Below are positions 23,691-32,208 of a stretch of DNA of 42,664 nt, piece after piece. Under the pieces are notes generated by a model. The model was given only the letters and a program-made list of their open reading frames with translations, made no database searches and was not told the origin of the DNA. The translations under genes were made by a program, and so were the position numbers. Source of the DNA: Pseudomonadota bacterium. Lineage in GTDB: Bacteria; Pseudomonadota; Alphaproteobacteria; Caulobacterales; Caulobacteraceae. The stretch spans positions 1-42,664 of the forward strand of contig JAFECT010000014.1 in NCBI GenBank assembly GCA_018241995.1. Reading direction: 5' to 3'. The first letter of the stretch is position 1. The number at the start of each line of letters is the position of its first letter.

Positions 23691-25112
23691 GTGACGCCGG
23701 AGGAATTCCGCCGCCTGGGCCACGCCTTCGTCGACTGGGCCGCGGACTATCGCGCCAAGGTCGGCGAGCGGCCGGTCGGGCCGTTGACCGAGCCGGGCGC
23801 CATCCGCGCGCAATTGCCCGCCACGCCGCCTGAAAAGGGTGAGCCGCTCGACGGCGCCCTCGCCGACCTTGACCGGCTCGTCCTGCCCGGCCTCGTGCAC
23901 TGGCAGCACCCCCGCTACTTCGGCTGGTTTCCGTCGAACGGCCTTGAGGCCGGGGTGCTGGCCGACTTCGTCTCGACCACGTTGGGCGTTATCGGCCTGT
24001 CCTGGCAATCGGCGCCGGCCCTGACCGAGATCGAGGAGGTGGTCTGCGACTGGATGCGCCAGATGTGCGGCTTGCCGGGCGACTTCGAGGGCGTGATCCA
24101 GGACACCGCATCCACCGCCACCATGGTCGCCCTGATCTGCGCGCGCGAGCGCTCGACTGCCTACGCGGCGGCGGGGGCAGGTCTTCAGGCGCAGGACCGG
24201 CCGCTGGTCATCTACGCCAGCGAACAGAGCCACAGCTCCGTCGACAAGGCCGCGGCCATGGCCGGCTTCGGGCGCGAGCATCTGCGCCGCGTGCCGCACG
24301 GGCCCGACCACGCCATGCTGCCGGACGCCCTGGACCGAATGATCCGTGAGGACCTGGAGCGGGGCCTGCGCCCCTGCGCGGTGGTGGCCAGCTCTGGCAC
24401 CACCAGCGTCACTGCCTTCGACCCGTTGGACGCCATAGCCGAGGTCTGCGAGCGGCACGGCCTGTGGCTGCACGTGGACGGAGCCATGGCGGGCTCGGCC
24501 CTGATCCTGCCGGAGATGCGGCATTGGTTCGCCGGGGTCGAGCGGGCGGACTCCCTTGTCATCAACGCCCACAAGTGGCTGGGCGCGCCCTTCGACTGCA
24601 CCCTCTACTACGTGCGCGATCCGGAGCATTTGCAGCGGGTGATGTCCACCAACCCGAGCTATCTGCGCTCGACCCACGACGACGAGGTCAAGAACTACCG
24701 CGACTGGGGCATTCCGCTGGGCCGGCGCTTCCGGGCGCTGAAGCTGTGGTTCGTGATCCGCGAGCAGGGCGTCGAGGGGCTGCAGGCGCGGCTGAGGCGC
24801 GACCTGGACAATGCCCGCTGGCTGGCCGAGCAGGTCGAGGTGGCGCCCGACTGGAAGGTAGTCACGCCGGTGCGGCTCCAGACGGTCTGCATTCGCCATG
24901 AACCCGAGGGTCTGGACGGCGAGGCGCTGGACCGGCACACCCGAAGCTGGGCCGACCGGGTCAACGCCTCGGGCGCGGCCTGGGTGACGCCCGCGATCGT
25001 CGACGGCCGCTGGCTGGTCAGGGTGTCGATCGGCGCCGTGGCGACCGAGCGTGAGGATGTGGCGGCGGGCTGGGCGGCGATGCGCCGGGCCGCCGAAGAG
25101 GAGATCGCATGA
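23691..25112 (+). CDS. PLP-dependent group II decarboxylase (aromatic-L-amino-acid decarboxylase type)
   Basis: 473 residues, GTG start at 23691. The fold-type I PLP enzyme shows HWQHPRYFGWFPSN near the N-terminus, DTASTATMVAL, SEQSHSSVDKAA (the His that stacks on PLP), LHVDGAMAGSAL with the PLP-binding Asp, and the Schiff-base lysine K295 in NAHKWLG. These are group II decarboxylase features, most like aromatic L-amino acid (Trp/Tyr/DOPA) decarboxylases. The substrate cannot be fixed from sequence. Its end overlaps the GNAT gene by four bases (ATGA), suggesting the amine product or a related compound might be acetylated. Confidence 0.88.
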   Translation: MTPEEFRRLGHAFVDWAADYRAKVGERPVGPLTEPGAIRAQLPATPPEKGEPLDGALADLDRLVLPGLVHWQHPRYFGWFPSNGLEAGVLADFVSTTLGVIGLSWQSAPALTEIEEVVCDWMRQMCGLPGDFEGVIQDTASTATMVALICARERSTAYAAAGAGLQAQDRPLVIYASEQSHSSVDKAAAMAGFGREHLRRVPHGPDHAMLPDALDRMIREDLERGLRPCAVVASSGTTSVTAFDPLDAIAEVCERHGLWLHVDGAMAGSALILPEMRHWFAGVERADSLVINAHKWLGAPFDCTLYYVRDPEHLQRVMSTNPSYLRSTHDDEVKNYRDWGIPLGRRFRALKLWFVIREQGVEGLQARLRRDLDNARWLAEQVEVAPDWKVVTPVRLQTVCIRHEPEGLDGEALDRHTRSWADRVNASGAAWVTPAIVDGRWLVRVSIGAVATEREDVAAGWAAMRRAAEEEIA

Positions 25113-25627
25113 AGGCCCCGACTATCGAAACCGAACGGCTGATCCTGTCGGCGCACACCCTGGAGGACTTCCCCGACAGCGCCGCCATGTGGGCCGACGA
25201 GGAGGTGACCCGCTTCATCGGTGGGCGGCCCTTCGGCGAGGACGAGTGCTGGGCGCGCCTGCACCGCTACGCGGGCCACTGGGCGCTCCTGGGCTTCGGC
25301 TACTGGGCCGTGCGCGAGAAGGCGACGGGCCGGTTCGTCGGGGAGGTCGGCTTCATGGACGCCAAGCGCGACATCGATCCGCCCTTCAACGGCGCGCCCG
25401 AGGCCGGCTGGGCCTTCAAGCCCGCGTTCCAGGGCAAGGGTTATGCGCGCGAGGCGGTCGAGGCCCTGATGGCCTGGGGCGACGTCAAGTGGCCGGGCGC
25501 GCGCACGGTCTGCATGATCGCACCCGAGAACGCGCCCTCGATCCGGGTGGCCGAGCGGGCGGGCTTTCGCGAGTACGCGCGCACCAGCTTCCGCGGCGCG
25601 CCCACGGTGCTGTTCGAGCGCGGCTGA
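25109..25627 (+). CDS. GNAT-family N-acetyltransferase (RimJ/RimL type)
   Basis: 172 residues. Opens IETERLILSAHTLEDFPD, as in RimJ/RimL-like GNATs; the acetyl-CoA loop is PAFQGKGYAREAV (a Q-x-x-G-x-G/A form), followed by IAPENAPSIRVAERAGF, the classic motif B. Transfers acetyl groups from acetyl-CoA to an amine; the target is unknown. Coupled to the decarboxylase by ATGA overlap, so amine acetylation is a reasonable hypothesis, but protein N-terminal acetylation is equally typical of the family. Confidence 0.87.
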   Translation: MKAPTIETERLILSAHTLEDFPDSAAMWADEEVTRFIGGRPFGEDECWARLHRYAGHWALLGFGYWAVREKATGRFVGEVGFMDAKRDIDPPFNGAPEAGWAFKPAFQGKGYAREAVEALMAWGDVKWPGARTVCMIAPENAPSIRVAERAGFREYARTSFRGAPTVLFERG

Positions 25628-25698
25628 GCCTTCGGGCTGCATCCTTTCGCGGCGGTTCCCGTTCCTTGAGGCAGCCACCTCACCGAGGAAACGCATCC

Positions 25699-26286
25699 AT
25701 GAAGCCCATTCTCATGACCGGCCTGGCGCTCGCGGCGCTGGGCGCGGCGACGGCGGTATCGGCGCAGGAGACCACCACCGTTGTCCGCCATACCCGCCAC
25801 GTCGAGGACAAGACCACCATCCAGCCTGTCGCCCAGGTGGAGGAGCCCCAAGCGCCCGTCCCTGACCAGATTCACACCCGCACGGTCGTCCACCGCAAGG
25901 TCGTGACCCACCGCGGCTATCACGCCATCTCCCGCAGGCCGGTGCGCCACCATGTGGTGCATCACGCGGTCCGCCATGCGGTCCATCGCTCCGCGACCGC
26001 GACTGAGACCGACATGACCACCACGACCGACACCAGCGCCAGCAGCAGCGCCGACACGATCCGCGGCGTTCGCGAGGGCGTGGTCGTTAAGCACGAGCCG
26101 GTGGTGGTCGACCACACCACGGTGATCCGCCATCACGACGACGGCGTCGTCACCCGCCGCGACCGGGTGACCCGCACCCATCCGGACGGCACCAGCACCA
26201 CGGTCGTGAAGCACAGCGCCAGAATCCCGACCGATCCGCCGCCGCCCCCGCCGGTGCAGCAGGATCCGGACAACCCGCGCTCGTGA
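25699..26286 (+). CDS. Secreted His- and Thr-rich protein of unknown function
   Basis: 195 residues from ATG 25699, preceded by GAGGAA. A signal peptide ends at VSAQ (~22). The mature part has low complexity: RHTRHVEDKTT, then the His/Arg/Val-rich HHVVHHAVRHAVHR, a Thr/Ser-rich stretch (~105-118), a second His/Val region (VVDHTTVIRHHDDG) and a proline-rich end. Many His residues could bind metal, but no family is recognised. It lies alone between the GNAT and UVR-motif genes and is followed by a hairpin at 26298-26324. Confidence 0.65.
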   Translation: MKPILMTGLALAALGAATAVSAQETTTVVRHTRHVEDKTTIQPVAQVEEPQAPVPDQIHTRTVVHRKVVTHRGYHAISRRPVRHHVVHHAVRHAVHRSATATETDMTTTTDTSASSSADTIRGVREGVVVKHEPVVVDHTTVIRHHDDGVVTRRDRVTRTHPDGTSTTVVKHSARIPTDPPPPPPVQQDPDNPRS

Positions 26287-26297
26287 CATGCTAGGCT

Positions 26298-26324
26298 CTC
26301 CAGGCCTGCCGGCCAGGCCTGGAG
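26298..26324. terminator. 11-bp hairpin between two small genes
   Basis: CTCCAGGCCTG / CAGGCCTGGAG with loop CCGGC, 12 bases after the preceding stop. The last GGAG of the right arm is also the Shine-Dalgarno of the ATG at 26331, so the structure could either end the upstream transcript or hide the next ribosome-binding site. No T tract. Confidence 0.5.
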
Positions 26325-26330
26325 ACGCCG

Positions 26331-26642
26331 ATGGCGGATGACGTGCTGGTCTCGATCGCCGAGCTTGAGCAGCGCCTGAGAAAGGCGATGGCCGAGGAGG
26401 ATTTCGAGGCCTGCGCCTGCCTGCGCGACGAACTCACCGACCTGCGCGAAATCCACGGCATACCGCCCCGGCCCGACAGCCCCGACGCCCCGACCTCCAC
26501 CAACCTGCGCCGCCAGGAACCCGGCAAGATGGGCTTAGGCACCGACCAGCCGTCGCACCGACCCGGCGGTGCGTGGAAGCCGCCTCAACGGCCGGACCTG
26601 ATGACCAGCAATACCAAGCCGCGGCGCGGGCCTCGGCGCTAG
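26331..26642 (+). CDS. Small protein with UvrB/UvrC-type (UVR) motif
   Basis: 103 residues. Residues ~10-40 (LEQRLRKAMAEEDFEACACL) match the UVR helical hairpin found in UvrB, UvrC, McsA and ClpC-linked proteins. The rest is Pro/Arg-rich and apparently disordered. Other UVR proteins mediate pairing with UvrC-like partners or clamp-type contacts; here the partner is unknown. The Shine-Dalgarno GGAG is buried in the hairpin at 26298-26324. It converges on the next gene with seven bases between them. Confidence 0.72.
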   Translation: MADDVLVSIAELEQRLRKAMAEEDFEACACLRDELTDLREIHGIPPRPDSPDAPTSTNLRRQEPGKMGLGTDQPSHRPGGAWKPPQRPDLMTSNTKPRRGPRR

Positions 26643-26649
26643 GCCAGGC

Positions 26650-27144
26650 TCATAGCTTCTCCTTGACGAAGGCGTGGGCGCCTTCGAGGCCCTTTACCGT
26701 CGGCCCGCCAGAGCCCGGCGTTTTGCCGTTGCAGGCGAGGTCCAGGCGCTCCTGGCCGAGGCTGCCGGCCACTACCGTTTCCGCCGGAAACACGCGGTCG
26801 TCGCGGGTGGCCTGGGCGTATTTGTCGTCGATGGTGATCAGCAGGTCGTCGGACAGGGTGCGGGCCTTGCAGTCGGCCTTTTCGTGCATCCAGGCGCCGA
26901 TCACCATGTGGCCGTCGACATTGACCGGATTGGGTTGGGCCATGACCATCCAGAAGTCGGCGGCGTCGCCCTGCCGCTTCAGCGTCTGACTGACGTAGAA
27001 CCAGCCGCGCCCGCTCTTGGAGCCGACAAAAGTAAGGGTCCCGACCTTGGCCGGCGGCGCCGGCGGGGCGTCGGCTGCAAGCGCTGCGCTTCCCACGCCG
27101 TAGAGGATAAGGCCAGCCACCGCCACGCTCAGACGCTTGAACAT
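26650..27144 (-). CDS. Periplasmic protein of unknown function, possibly surface-adhesin-E-like
   Basis: 164 residues. A signal peptide ends ALAA (~23). The mature part has the beta-rich pattern GRGWFYVSQTLKRQGDAADFW, in which a Trp/Tyr strand precedes a polar turn as in surface-adhesin E-like domains, and two cysteines (in KADCKAR and LACNGK) that could form a disulfide. The assignment is tentative. Divergent from the DEAD-box helicase gene, with about 115 bases between start codons. Confidence 0.6.
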   Translation of the reverse strand: MFKRLSVAVAGLILYGVGSAALAADAPPAPPAKVGTLTFVGSKSGRGWFYVSQTLKRQGDAADFWMVMAQPNPVNVDGHMVIGAWMHEKADCKARTLSDDLLITIDDKYAQATRDDRVFPAETVVAGSLGQERLDLACNGKTPGSGGPTVKGLEGAHAFVKEKL

Positions 27145-27259
27145 CGGTTCGTCCCCACAAGACCGAAGGAGCGGTGAGGGTGGCCCGGCGCGACCTTATG
27201 CGCAAGCCTGCCGCGAAATGGGGCGTGCGTGCGCGGCCTTAGCCGTGTATTGGCCCGCG

Positions 27260-29431
27260 ATGCCTTTCCCCCCATTGCCGTCCGCCTTGCAGCGCGCGCT
27301 CGCTGCGCAGGGCTATTCCGAACCTACTCCCGTCCAGGCCGCCGTGCTGGAAGCCGACGCCGCCGGGCGCGACCTCCTGGTCTCGGCCCAGACCGGCTCG
27401 GGCAAGACCGTCGCCTTCGGCCTGGCCATGGGGCCGGACCTGCTGGGCGAGGCCGAGACCTTGCCATACGCGGTGCTGCCCTCGGCCCTGGTGATCGCGC
27501 CGACGCGCGAGCTGGCGCTGCAGGTCAATGCCGAGCTGACCTGGCTCTATGGCGAGGCTGGAGCGCGTATCGTCTCCTGCGTCGGCGGCATGGATCCCCG
27601 CAAGGAGCAGCGGGCGCTGATGGCCGGCGCTCACATCGTCGTCGGCACGCCGGGCCGCCTGAAGGACCATCTGGAGCGCGGCAACCTCGACCTGTCGGCG
27701 CTGAAGGTCGTGGTGCTCGACGAGGCCGACGAGATGCTCGACATGGGCTTCCGCGAGGACCTGGAGGAGCTGCTGGACGCCGCGCCGGCCGAACGCCGGA
27801 CCCTGCTGTTCTCCGCCACCATCGCCCGCGATATCGCCGTCCTGGCCAAGACCTATCAGAAGGACGCGGTGCGCATCGACACGGTCGAGCGCAACCAGCC
27901 GCACGGCGACATCGACTATCGCGCCATCCGCGTGGCGCCCAACCAGGTCGAGCTGGCGGTGGTCAATGTGTTGCGCTGGTTCGAAGCGCCGGGCGCCCTG
28001 GTGTTCTGCAACACGCGCGAGGCGGTGAACCGCCTGCATTCGGCGCTGCGCGAGCGCGGATTCAACGTGGTGGCCCTGTCCGGCGAGCTGACCCAGAAGG
28101 AGCGCTCCGACGCCCTGCAGGCCCTGCGCGACGCCCGCGCCCGGGTCTGCGTCGCCACCGACGTGGCCGCGCGCGGCCTCGACCTGCCGGACCTGGGCCT
28201 GGTGGTCCATGCCGAGCTGCCGATCAACAAGGCCGCCCTGCTGCACCGCTCGGGCCGCACCGGACGGGCCGGACGCAAGGGCGTGTCGGTGCTGCTGGTG
28301 CCCTACACCCGACGCCGCAAGGCGGAGATGCTGCTGGGCTCGGCCCACATCGAGGCAGAGTGGATGGGGCCGCCGGCCGCCGACGCGATCCGCGCGCGCG
28401 ACGAGGAGCGGCTACTGGAAGACCCGTCCTTCGCCGAGGTGGTCTCCGACGAGGACATGGCGCTGGGCAAGCGCCTGCTGGAGCGCTTGTCGGCCGAGCA
28501 GCTGGCGGGTGTGCTGATCCGGGAGCGCCGCGCGCGCCTGCCCGAGCCCGAGGAGCTGTTCGACGCCGGTCCCGATCACGGCGCGGGTGAGCGGCCGCCG
28601 TTCGAGCCGCGCGAACCTCGGGCCGACCGGCTGCAGCCGGACGAGGTGGCCTGGTTCCGCATGACCGTGGGCCGCGCCAAGAACGCCGACCCGAAGTGGA
28701 TCCTGCCGCTGATCTGCCGCCTGGGTCATGTGGTAAAGAAGGACATCGGCTCGATCCGCATCTTCGACCGCGAGACCAAGTTCGAGATCGCCCTGACCGT
28801 GGCCGAGAAGTTCGAGGCGGCGGTGAAGGCGTCCGGCGAGGGCGATATCCGCATCGAGCCCTCCACCCCGCCGGGCCAGCGTCCGGAGTACACGGGCGCG
28901 CCCCGCGAGCGGGCCCCGCGCGAACCCCGGCCGGAACGCTCCTATGAGCGCAAGTTCGAGCGCAAGCATGAGCCCCGCGCCGAGGCCGCCGCTCACGCCG
29001 ACGCCCGGCCGGCCAAGCCTTACGAAAAGAAGCCGTACGAGAAGAAGGCCCACAAGGACGGCCCAAGGCCCGAGCGCTTCGAGCCGCGCGCGGCCCCTCA
29101 GCCCTACGACCCGCTCGCCGAGAAGCGGCCTGAGCGTCCCTTCGAGAAGAAGCCGCGCAAGGACCGTTCCGAAGGCTTCAAGTCGGACAGCCACAAGCCT
29201 CGCGCCGAAGCTTCGGGCGAGGCCGGCGCCAAGCGTCCCTTCGACCGCCCGCGCAAGACCTTCGCCGAACCGCGCCGGGAGGGCGAGGCGCATCCGCCGC
29301 GCGCCAAGGAAGGCTTCAAGGGCAAGCCCAAGCCCGCCGGCAAGCCGTTCAAGGCCGCTGCCCCCGCAAAGGCCAAGGCGAAGCCCCACCGCAAGGGCAA
29401 GAGCAACGCCGGGCCGAAGCGCTGGGACTAG
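27260..29431 (+). CDS. DEAD-box RNA helicase with DbpA domain and long basic tail
   Basis: 723 residues from ATG 27260, just before the Q motif (GYSEPTPVQ). Helicase motifs in order: AQTGSGKT (~44-51), PTRELALQ, TPGRL, DEAD (~154-157), SAT, FCNTRE, ARGLDLPD and HRSGRTGRAGR. A DbpA-type RNA-binding domain sits at about 464-540 (MTVGRAKNADPKWILPL...IGSIRIFD). Residues ~545-723 are a Lys/Arg/Pro/Glu-rich disordered tail with repeats such as KPYEKK and RPFEKK. It likely remodels rRNA or mRNA, as CsdA/DbpA-type helicases do in ribosome assembly and cold adaptation. The longer upstream frame overlaps the divergent gene and was not used. Confidence 0.92.
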   Translation: MPFPPLPSALQRALAAQGYSEPTPVQAAVLEADAAGRDLLVSAQTGSGKTVAFGLAMGPDLLGEAETLPYAVLPSALVIAPTRELALQVNAELTWLYGEAGARIVSCVGGMDPRKEQRALMAGAHIVVGTPGRLKDHLERGNLDLSALKVVVLDEADEMLDMGFREDLEELLDAAPAERRTLLFSATIARDIAVLAKTYQKDAVRIDTVERNQPHGDIDYRAIRVAPNQVELAVVNVLRWFEAPGALVFCNTREAVNRLHSALRERGFNVVALSGELTQKERSDALQALRDARARVCVATDVAARGLDLPDLGLVVHAELPINKAALLHRSGRTGRAGRKGVSVLLVPYTRRRKAEMLLGSAHIEAEWMGPPAADAIRARDEERLLEDPSFAEVVSDEDMALGKRLLERLSAEQLAGVLIRERRARLPEPEELFDAGPDHGAGERPPFEPREPRADRLQPDEVAWFRMTVGRAKNADPKWILPLICRLGHVVKKDIGSIRIFDRETKFEIALTVAEKFEAAVKASGEGDIRIEPSTPPGQRPEYTGAPRERAPREPRPERSYERKFERKHEPRAEAAAHADARPAKPYEKKPYEKKAHKDGPRPERFEPRAAPQPYDPLAEKRPERPFEKKPRKDRSEGFKSDSHKPRAEASGEAGAKRPFDRPRKTFAEPRREGEAHPPRAKEGFKGKPKPAGKPFKAAAPAKAKAKPHRKGKSNAGPKRWD

Positions 29432-29434
29432 GGT

Positions 29435-30493
29435 CTATTCCGGATGGGCTCCGGCCGTCTTGGCGCGGGCCAGGGCCTCGTCCAGCGCCTTGGCGGGGTC
29501 GACGGCCACGTCCGGGGCCACGCCCTTGCCTTCCCAGTCCCAGTTGGTGTCCGGGTCATAGGTGCGGCCGATCGGGATGAAGGCCTGGAAGCGCTCGCCG
29601 AACTTGCGCGTGCCGCCATAGTGGCCGGCGCCGCGGGTGGTTTCGCCGATCAGCACGGCGCGGTGGGTGTGCTTGAAGGCCAGGGCCAGGTGCTCGCCGG
29701 CAGACGCCGTCTGATGTGAGACCAAATAATAGACCGGCACGTGCTGCAGCCGGGTCTCGGTCTTGTCGGGGGTGATCACGTGGTCGCGCCGGACCAGGGT
29801 GTCGGGCGAGGGGCGGCGCACCAGGTTGCCCTGGTCGCCCAGCGGATTGCCGCGATCCGAGGCGGCGCGGGTGTCCATGCGCACCAGAGTGGCAGTCTCG
29901 GCGTAGAGCAGGGGCAACAGCGCGTCCATCTCGTCCAGGCCGCCGCCGTGGTTGCCGCGCGAGTCGATGATCACCGCCTTGGCGTCTCCCGCGTGGTCGA
30001 GCAGGAACTTGCGGGCTCGGGCGGTAGCCTCGTCGTCGCCCGGGAAGCCGGAGTAGCGCAAGTAGGCCACATCGCCGATCATCCTGGTCTCTTCCAGGCC
30101 GAAGGTCGGACGCGGGCCGCCTGGACCCCCGTTCGGGCCGCCGCTGGGCGCCCGCGCAAGCACAAGCTTCAGGTGGCCGTCGGGATAGATGGCCTGAATG
30201 TCGGCGGTGACCGCCTTGGCGAACTCGGTCGGGTCACTGACCTGGTCGTAGGCGCCTGAGGCCAGCTTGGCGCGCAGCATGGCGGCGTAGCGTTGGCCGA
30301 TGTCCGGGAAGACGAAATTGGCCTCGAGCTGGGCGGCCAGCTCCTCCAGCACCGCCTTGCGCTCGGCGGCGTCGACCGGCTTGGCCGGGGCTGGCGCTGC
30401 TGCGGCGGGCGCGGGGGTCTGGGCCGCTCCGGAACCGACGCCAACTAAGGCGCTGAGGGCCAGGGCGCTGGCGAGAAGGGCGCGGCGGGGCAT
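29435..30493 (-). CDS. S41 family peptidase (C-terminal processing protease type)
   Basis: 352 residues. Start at 30493 (MPRRAL) because GGAG lies eight bases upstream; the earlier in-frame ATG at 30520 lies inside the MarR-type operator. Signal peptide ~1-25. The S41 core shows VAYLRYSGFPGDDE, VIIDSRGNHGGG, and the catalytic stretch QTASAGEHLALAFK with Ser264 and Glu267, then LIGETTRGAGHYGG, resembling the retinoid-binding-protein-like branch. There is no PDZ domain. Probably acts in the periplasm. Divergent from a MarR-family gene with a shared operator, so it is probably under its control. Confidence 0.85.
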   Translation of the reverse strand: MPRRALLASALALSALVGVGSGAAQTPAPAAAAPAPAKPVDAAERKAVLEELAAQLEANFVFPDIGQRYAAMLRAKLASGAYDQVSDPTEFAKAVTADIQAIYPDGHLKLVLARAPSGGPNGGPGGPRPTFGLEETRMIGDVAYLRYSGFPGDDEATARARKFLLDHAGDAKAVIIDSRGNHGGGLDEMDALLPLLYAETATLVRMDTRAASDRGNPLGDQGNLVRRPSPDTLVRRDHVITPDKTETRLQHVPVYYLVSHQTASAGEHLALAFKHTHRAVLIGETTRGAGHYGGTRKFGERFQAFIPIGRTYDPDTNWDWEGKGVAPDVAVDPAKALDEALARAKTAGAHPE

Positions 30494-30524
30494 GGCGGGT
30501 CTCCGTTCGATGACGGTCATATTG

Positions 30525-30551
30525 TTTTATGCAAAACAGTTTTGTGTAAAA
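30525..30551. promoter_or_regulatory. Palindromic MarR-type operator
   Basis: TTTTATGCAAAA, three central bases CAG, then TTTTGTGTAAAA: ten of twelve positions pair. It is AT-rich in a GC-rich surrounding and lies between the divergent starts at 30493 and 30575. Size, symmetry and position fit a dimeric MarR protein repressing both its own gene and the S41 peptidase gene. Confidence 0.7.
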
Positions 30552-30574
30552 TGAATTCGGCTTAAGCTTCGGCC

Positions 30575-31003
30575 ATGGCATCCGAGATCGACTTTGGCCC
30601 GCTCGACGGGCTGGTGGGCTACCAGCTGCGCCGCGCCTTCCTGCGTTCGAACCAGCTGTTCGGAAAGCTGGCGGCCGCGGCCGGTCTGGCGCCGGGGCAA
30701 TACGGGGTGCTGAAGCTGGTGGACCTGAACCCCGGCCGGTCGCAGAGTGAGATCGCGGCCGCGGCGGGGCTGGACCGCTCGAGCCTGACCCAGATGCTGG
30801 ACCATCTGACCCGCCAGGGCCTGGTCGAGCGACGACCCGGCCCGGATCGGCGCACGGTGAGCCTGCACCTGACGCCCGAGGGTGCGCGGGTCTGTCAGGC
30901 TGGCGCCGCCCGCGCGGCCGAGCACGAGGCCCTGATCCGGGGTTCGCTCAGCGAGATGGAGGCTCAGACCCTGATCGGCCTGCTCAAACGGCTCGGCGGG
31001 TAG
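30575..31003 (+). CDS. MarR-family transcriptional regulator
   Basis: 142 residues. Winged helix-turn-helix: LAPGQYGVLKLVDLNPGRSQ, recognition helix region LDRSSLTQMLDHLTRQGLV, and the wing ERRPGPDRRTVSLHLT, followed by a dimerisation helix. The order and length are typical. It likely binds the palindrome at 30525-30551 and responds to a small ligand, perhaps a phenolic compound, though nothing in the sequence names it. Divergent from the S41 peptidase gene. Confidence 0.92.
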   Translation: MASEIDFGPLDGLVGYQLRRAFLRSNQLFGKLAAAAGLAPGQYGVLKLVDLNPGRSQSEIAAAAGLDRSSLTQMLDHLTRQGLVERRPGPDRRTVSLHLTPEGARVCQAGAARAAEHEALIRGSLSEMEAQTLIGLLKRLGG

Positions 31004-31012
31004 GCGACCCGC

Positions 31013-32131
31013 TCAGTGCTTCGCCGCGCTCCAGGCGGCGATCTCGGCCGCCGCCATGTCCAGCATGTCGCCCTGGGCCAGGGTGCCGTCGAACACATGC
31101 CAACCCCACCCGGGTCCCAGTCCCGCTGCGCGCGAGGTGATGTAAGCCCTCAGCGAGTCCGCGTTGGTCGAGGGCTCGATGCGCATGCGCAGCACATTCC
31201 CCTGGGCATCGGCGACGCATTCGGCCGAAAGCTGGCCGACCAGCTCGACCCACGGCGGGGCGTCGGCGGGCGCGGAGGGCGGCTTGCTGGTGTAGGCCTT
31301 GACCATGGCGCGGCCGCCGCCAAGCGCGGCAGGGTTCACGCACGGGGCGACCAGGCCGCCGCCGGGGCTGTGGCCGAACAGGCGATTGGAGGCGTCGTCC
31401 TCGCCGTACATCGACCAGAGCGCCACGCAGCCCAGCTGGTCGCGCGCGCGGCAGATGGGCACCGACTTGAACGAGCCCCCCACGTCCTTGCCCTCAGGCA
31501 CGGTGAACCCGGGATTGCCGGGCAGAAGGGCGGAAACCAGTAGCTTCTGCGCGGGCTTGTTCTCGATCTCCTCGGCGACCAGGCGCGTCAGCATGATCGA
31601 GCCCTGGCTGTGGCCGATCAGGATCACGCCGCGGCCGTGGTTCTCGTGCGCGAGATACCAGCGCCAGGCGTCACGCACGTCGGCGAAGCCCGGTGACATG
31701 TCCAGCTTCTCGGCGCCCGACATCACCCGGCCCAGGCCCGGCAGGGTCATCTGCCGGTAGATCGGCGCGAACACGCGGCACTGCGAGCGGAAGCGGGCCG
31801 CCTGGACCACAGCCACCCTCACGACCTCTGGCGAGGCGGCCATGCTGGCGAAGGTGGTCTGCTCCTTGGAGACGGTCGGGTAGACGTAGAAGCAGTCGAC
31901 CTTCGGATCCTTGGCCGGCACGAAGGGCTTGGGCGTGCGCTTGCCCTGGGCGTCGACGGTGGTGGCGTCGAGATTGGCCGCGCAGGCGTCGTCATGGCCC
32001 GGCGCGCAGAGCCAGGTCTCGGGCTTCGAGTAATCCACCGGCGCGCGCGGCGCGTCCTCGGCGTGGGCCGAGCCCCAGGCCAGGGCGGTGAGAGCGGCGC
32101 CCGCGAGCGCTCCGAAAAGCCTGGATGTCAT
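31013..32131 (-). CDS. Exported DUF3089 family alpha/beta hydrolase
   Basis: 372 residues from ATG 32131 (MTSRLF), chosen for the signal peptide ending SAHA. The DUF3089 pattern is clear: VDCFYVYPTVSKEQ, FAPIYRQMTLPG, a nucleophile elbow GHSQGS, LLPGNPGFTVPEGK, CVALWSMYGED and CVNPAAL. Members are alpha/beta hydrolases of unproven substrate, possibly lipases or esterases. Several Cys residues could form disulfides in the periplasm. Its stop faces the MarR stop nine bases away. Confidence 0.85.
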   Translation of the reverse strand: MTSRLFGALAGAALTALAWGSAHAEDAPRAPVDYSKPETWLCAPGHDDACAANLDATTVDAQGKRTPKPFVPAKDPKVDCFYVYPTVSKEQTTFASMAASPEVVRVAVVQAARFRSQCRVFAPIYRQMTLPGLGRVMSGAEKLDMSPGFADVRDAWRWYLAHENHGRGVILIGHSQGSIMLTRLVAEEIENKPAQKLLVSALLPGNPGFTVPEGKDVGGSFKSVPICRARDQLGCVALWSMYGEDDASNRLFGHSPGGGLVAPCVNPAALGGGRAMVKAYTSKPPSAPADAPPWVELVGQLSAECVADAQGNVLRMRIEPSTNADSLRAYITSRAAGLGPGWGWHVFDGTLAQGDMLDMAAAEIAAWSAAKH

Positions 32132-32208
32132 GCGCGTTCCCCCGGCGATCAGCCTTCGCCGAGCTTTGCACGGCCCGACGCGGCGCGCCAAGCGGGCAAG
32201 CTGGAATC

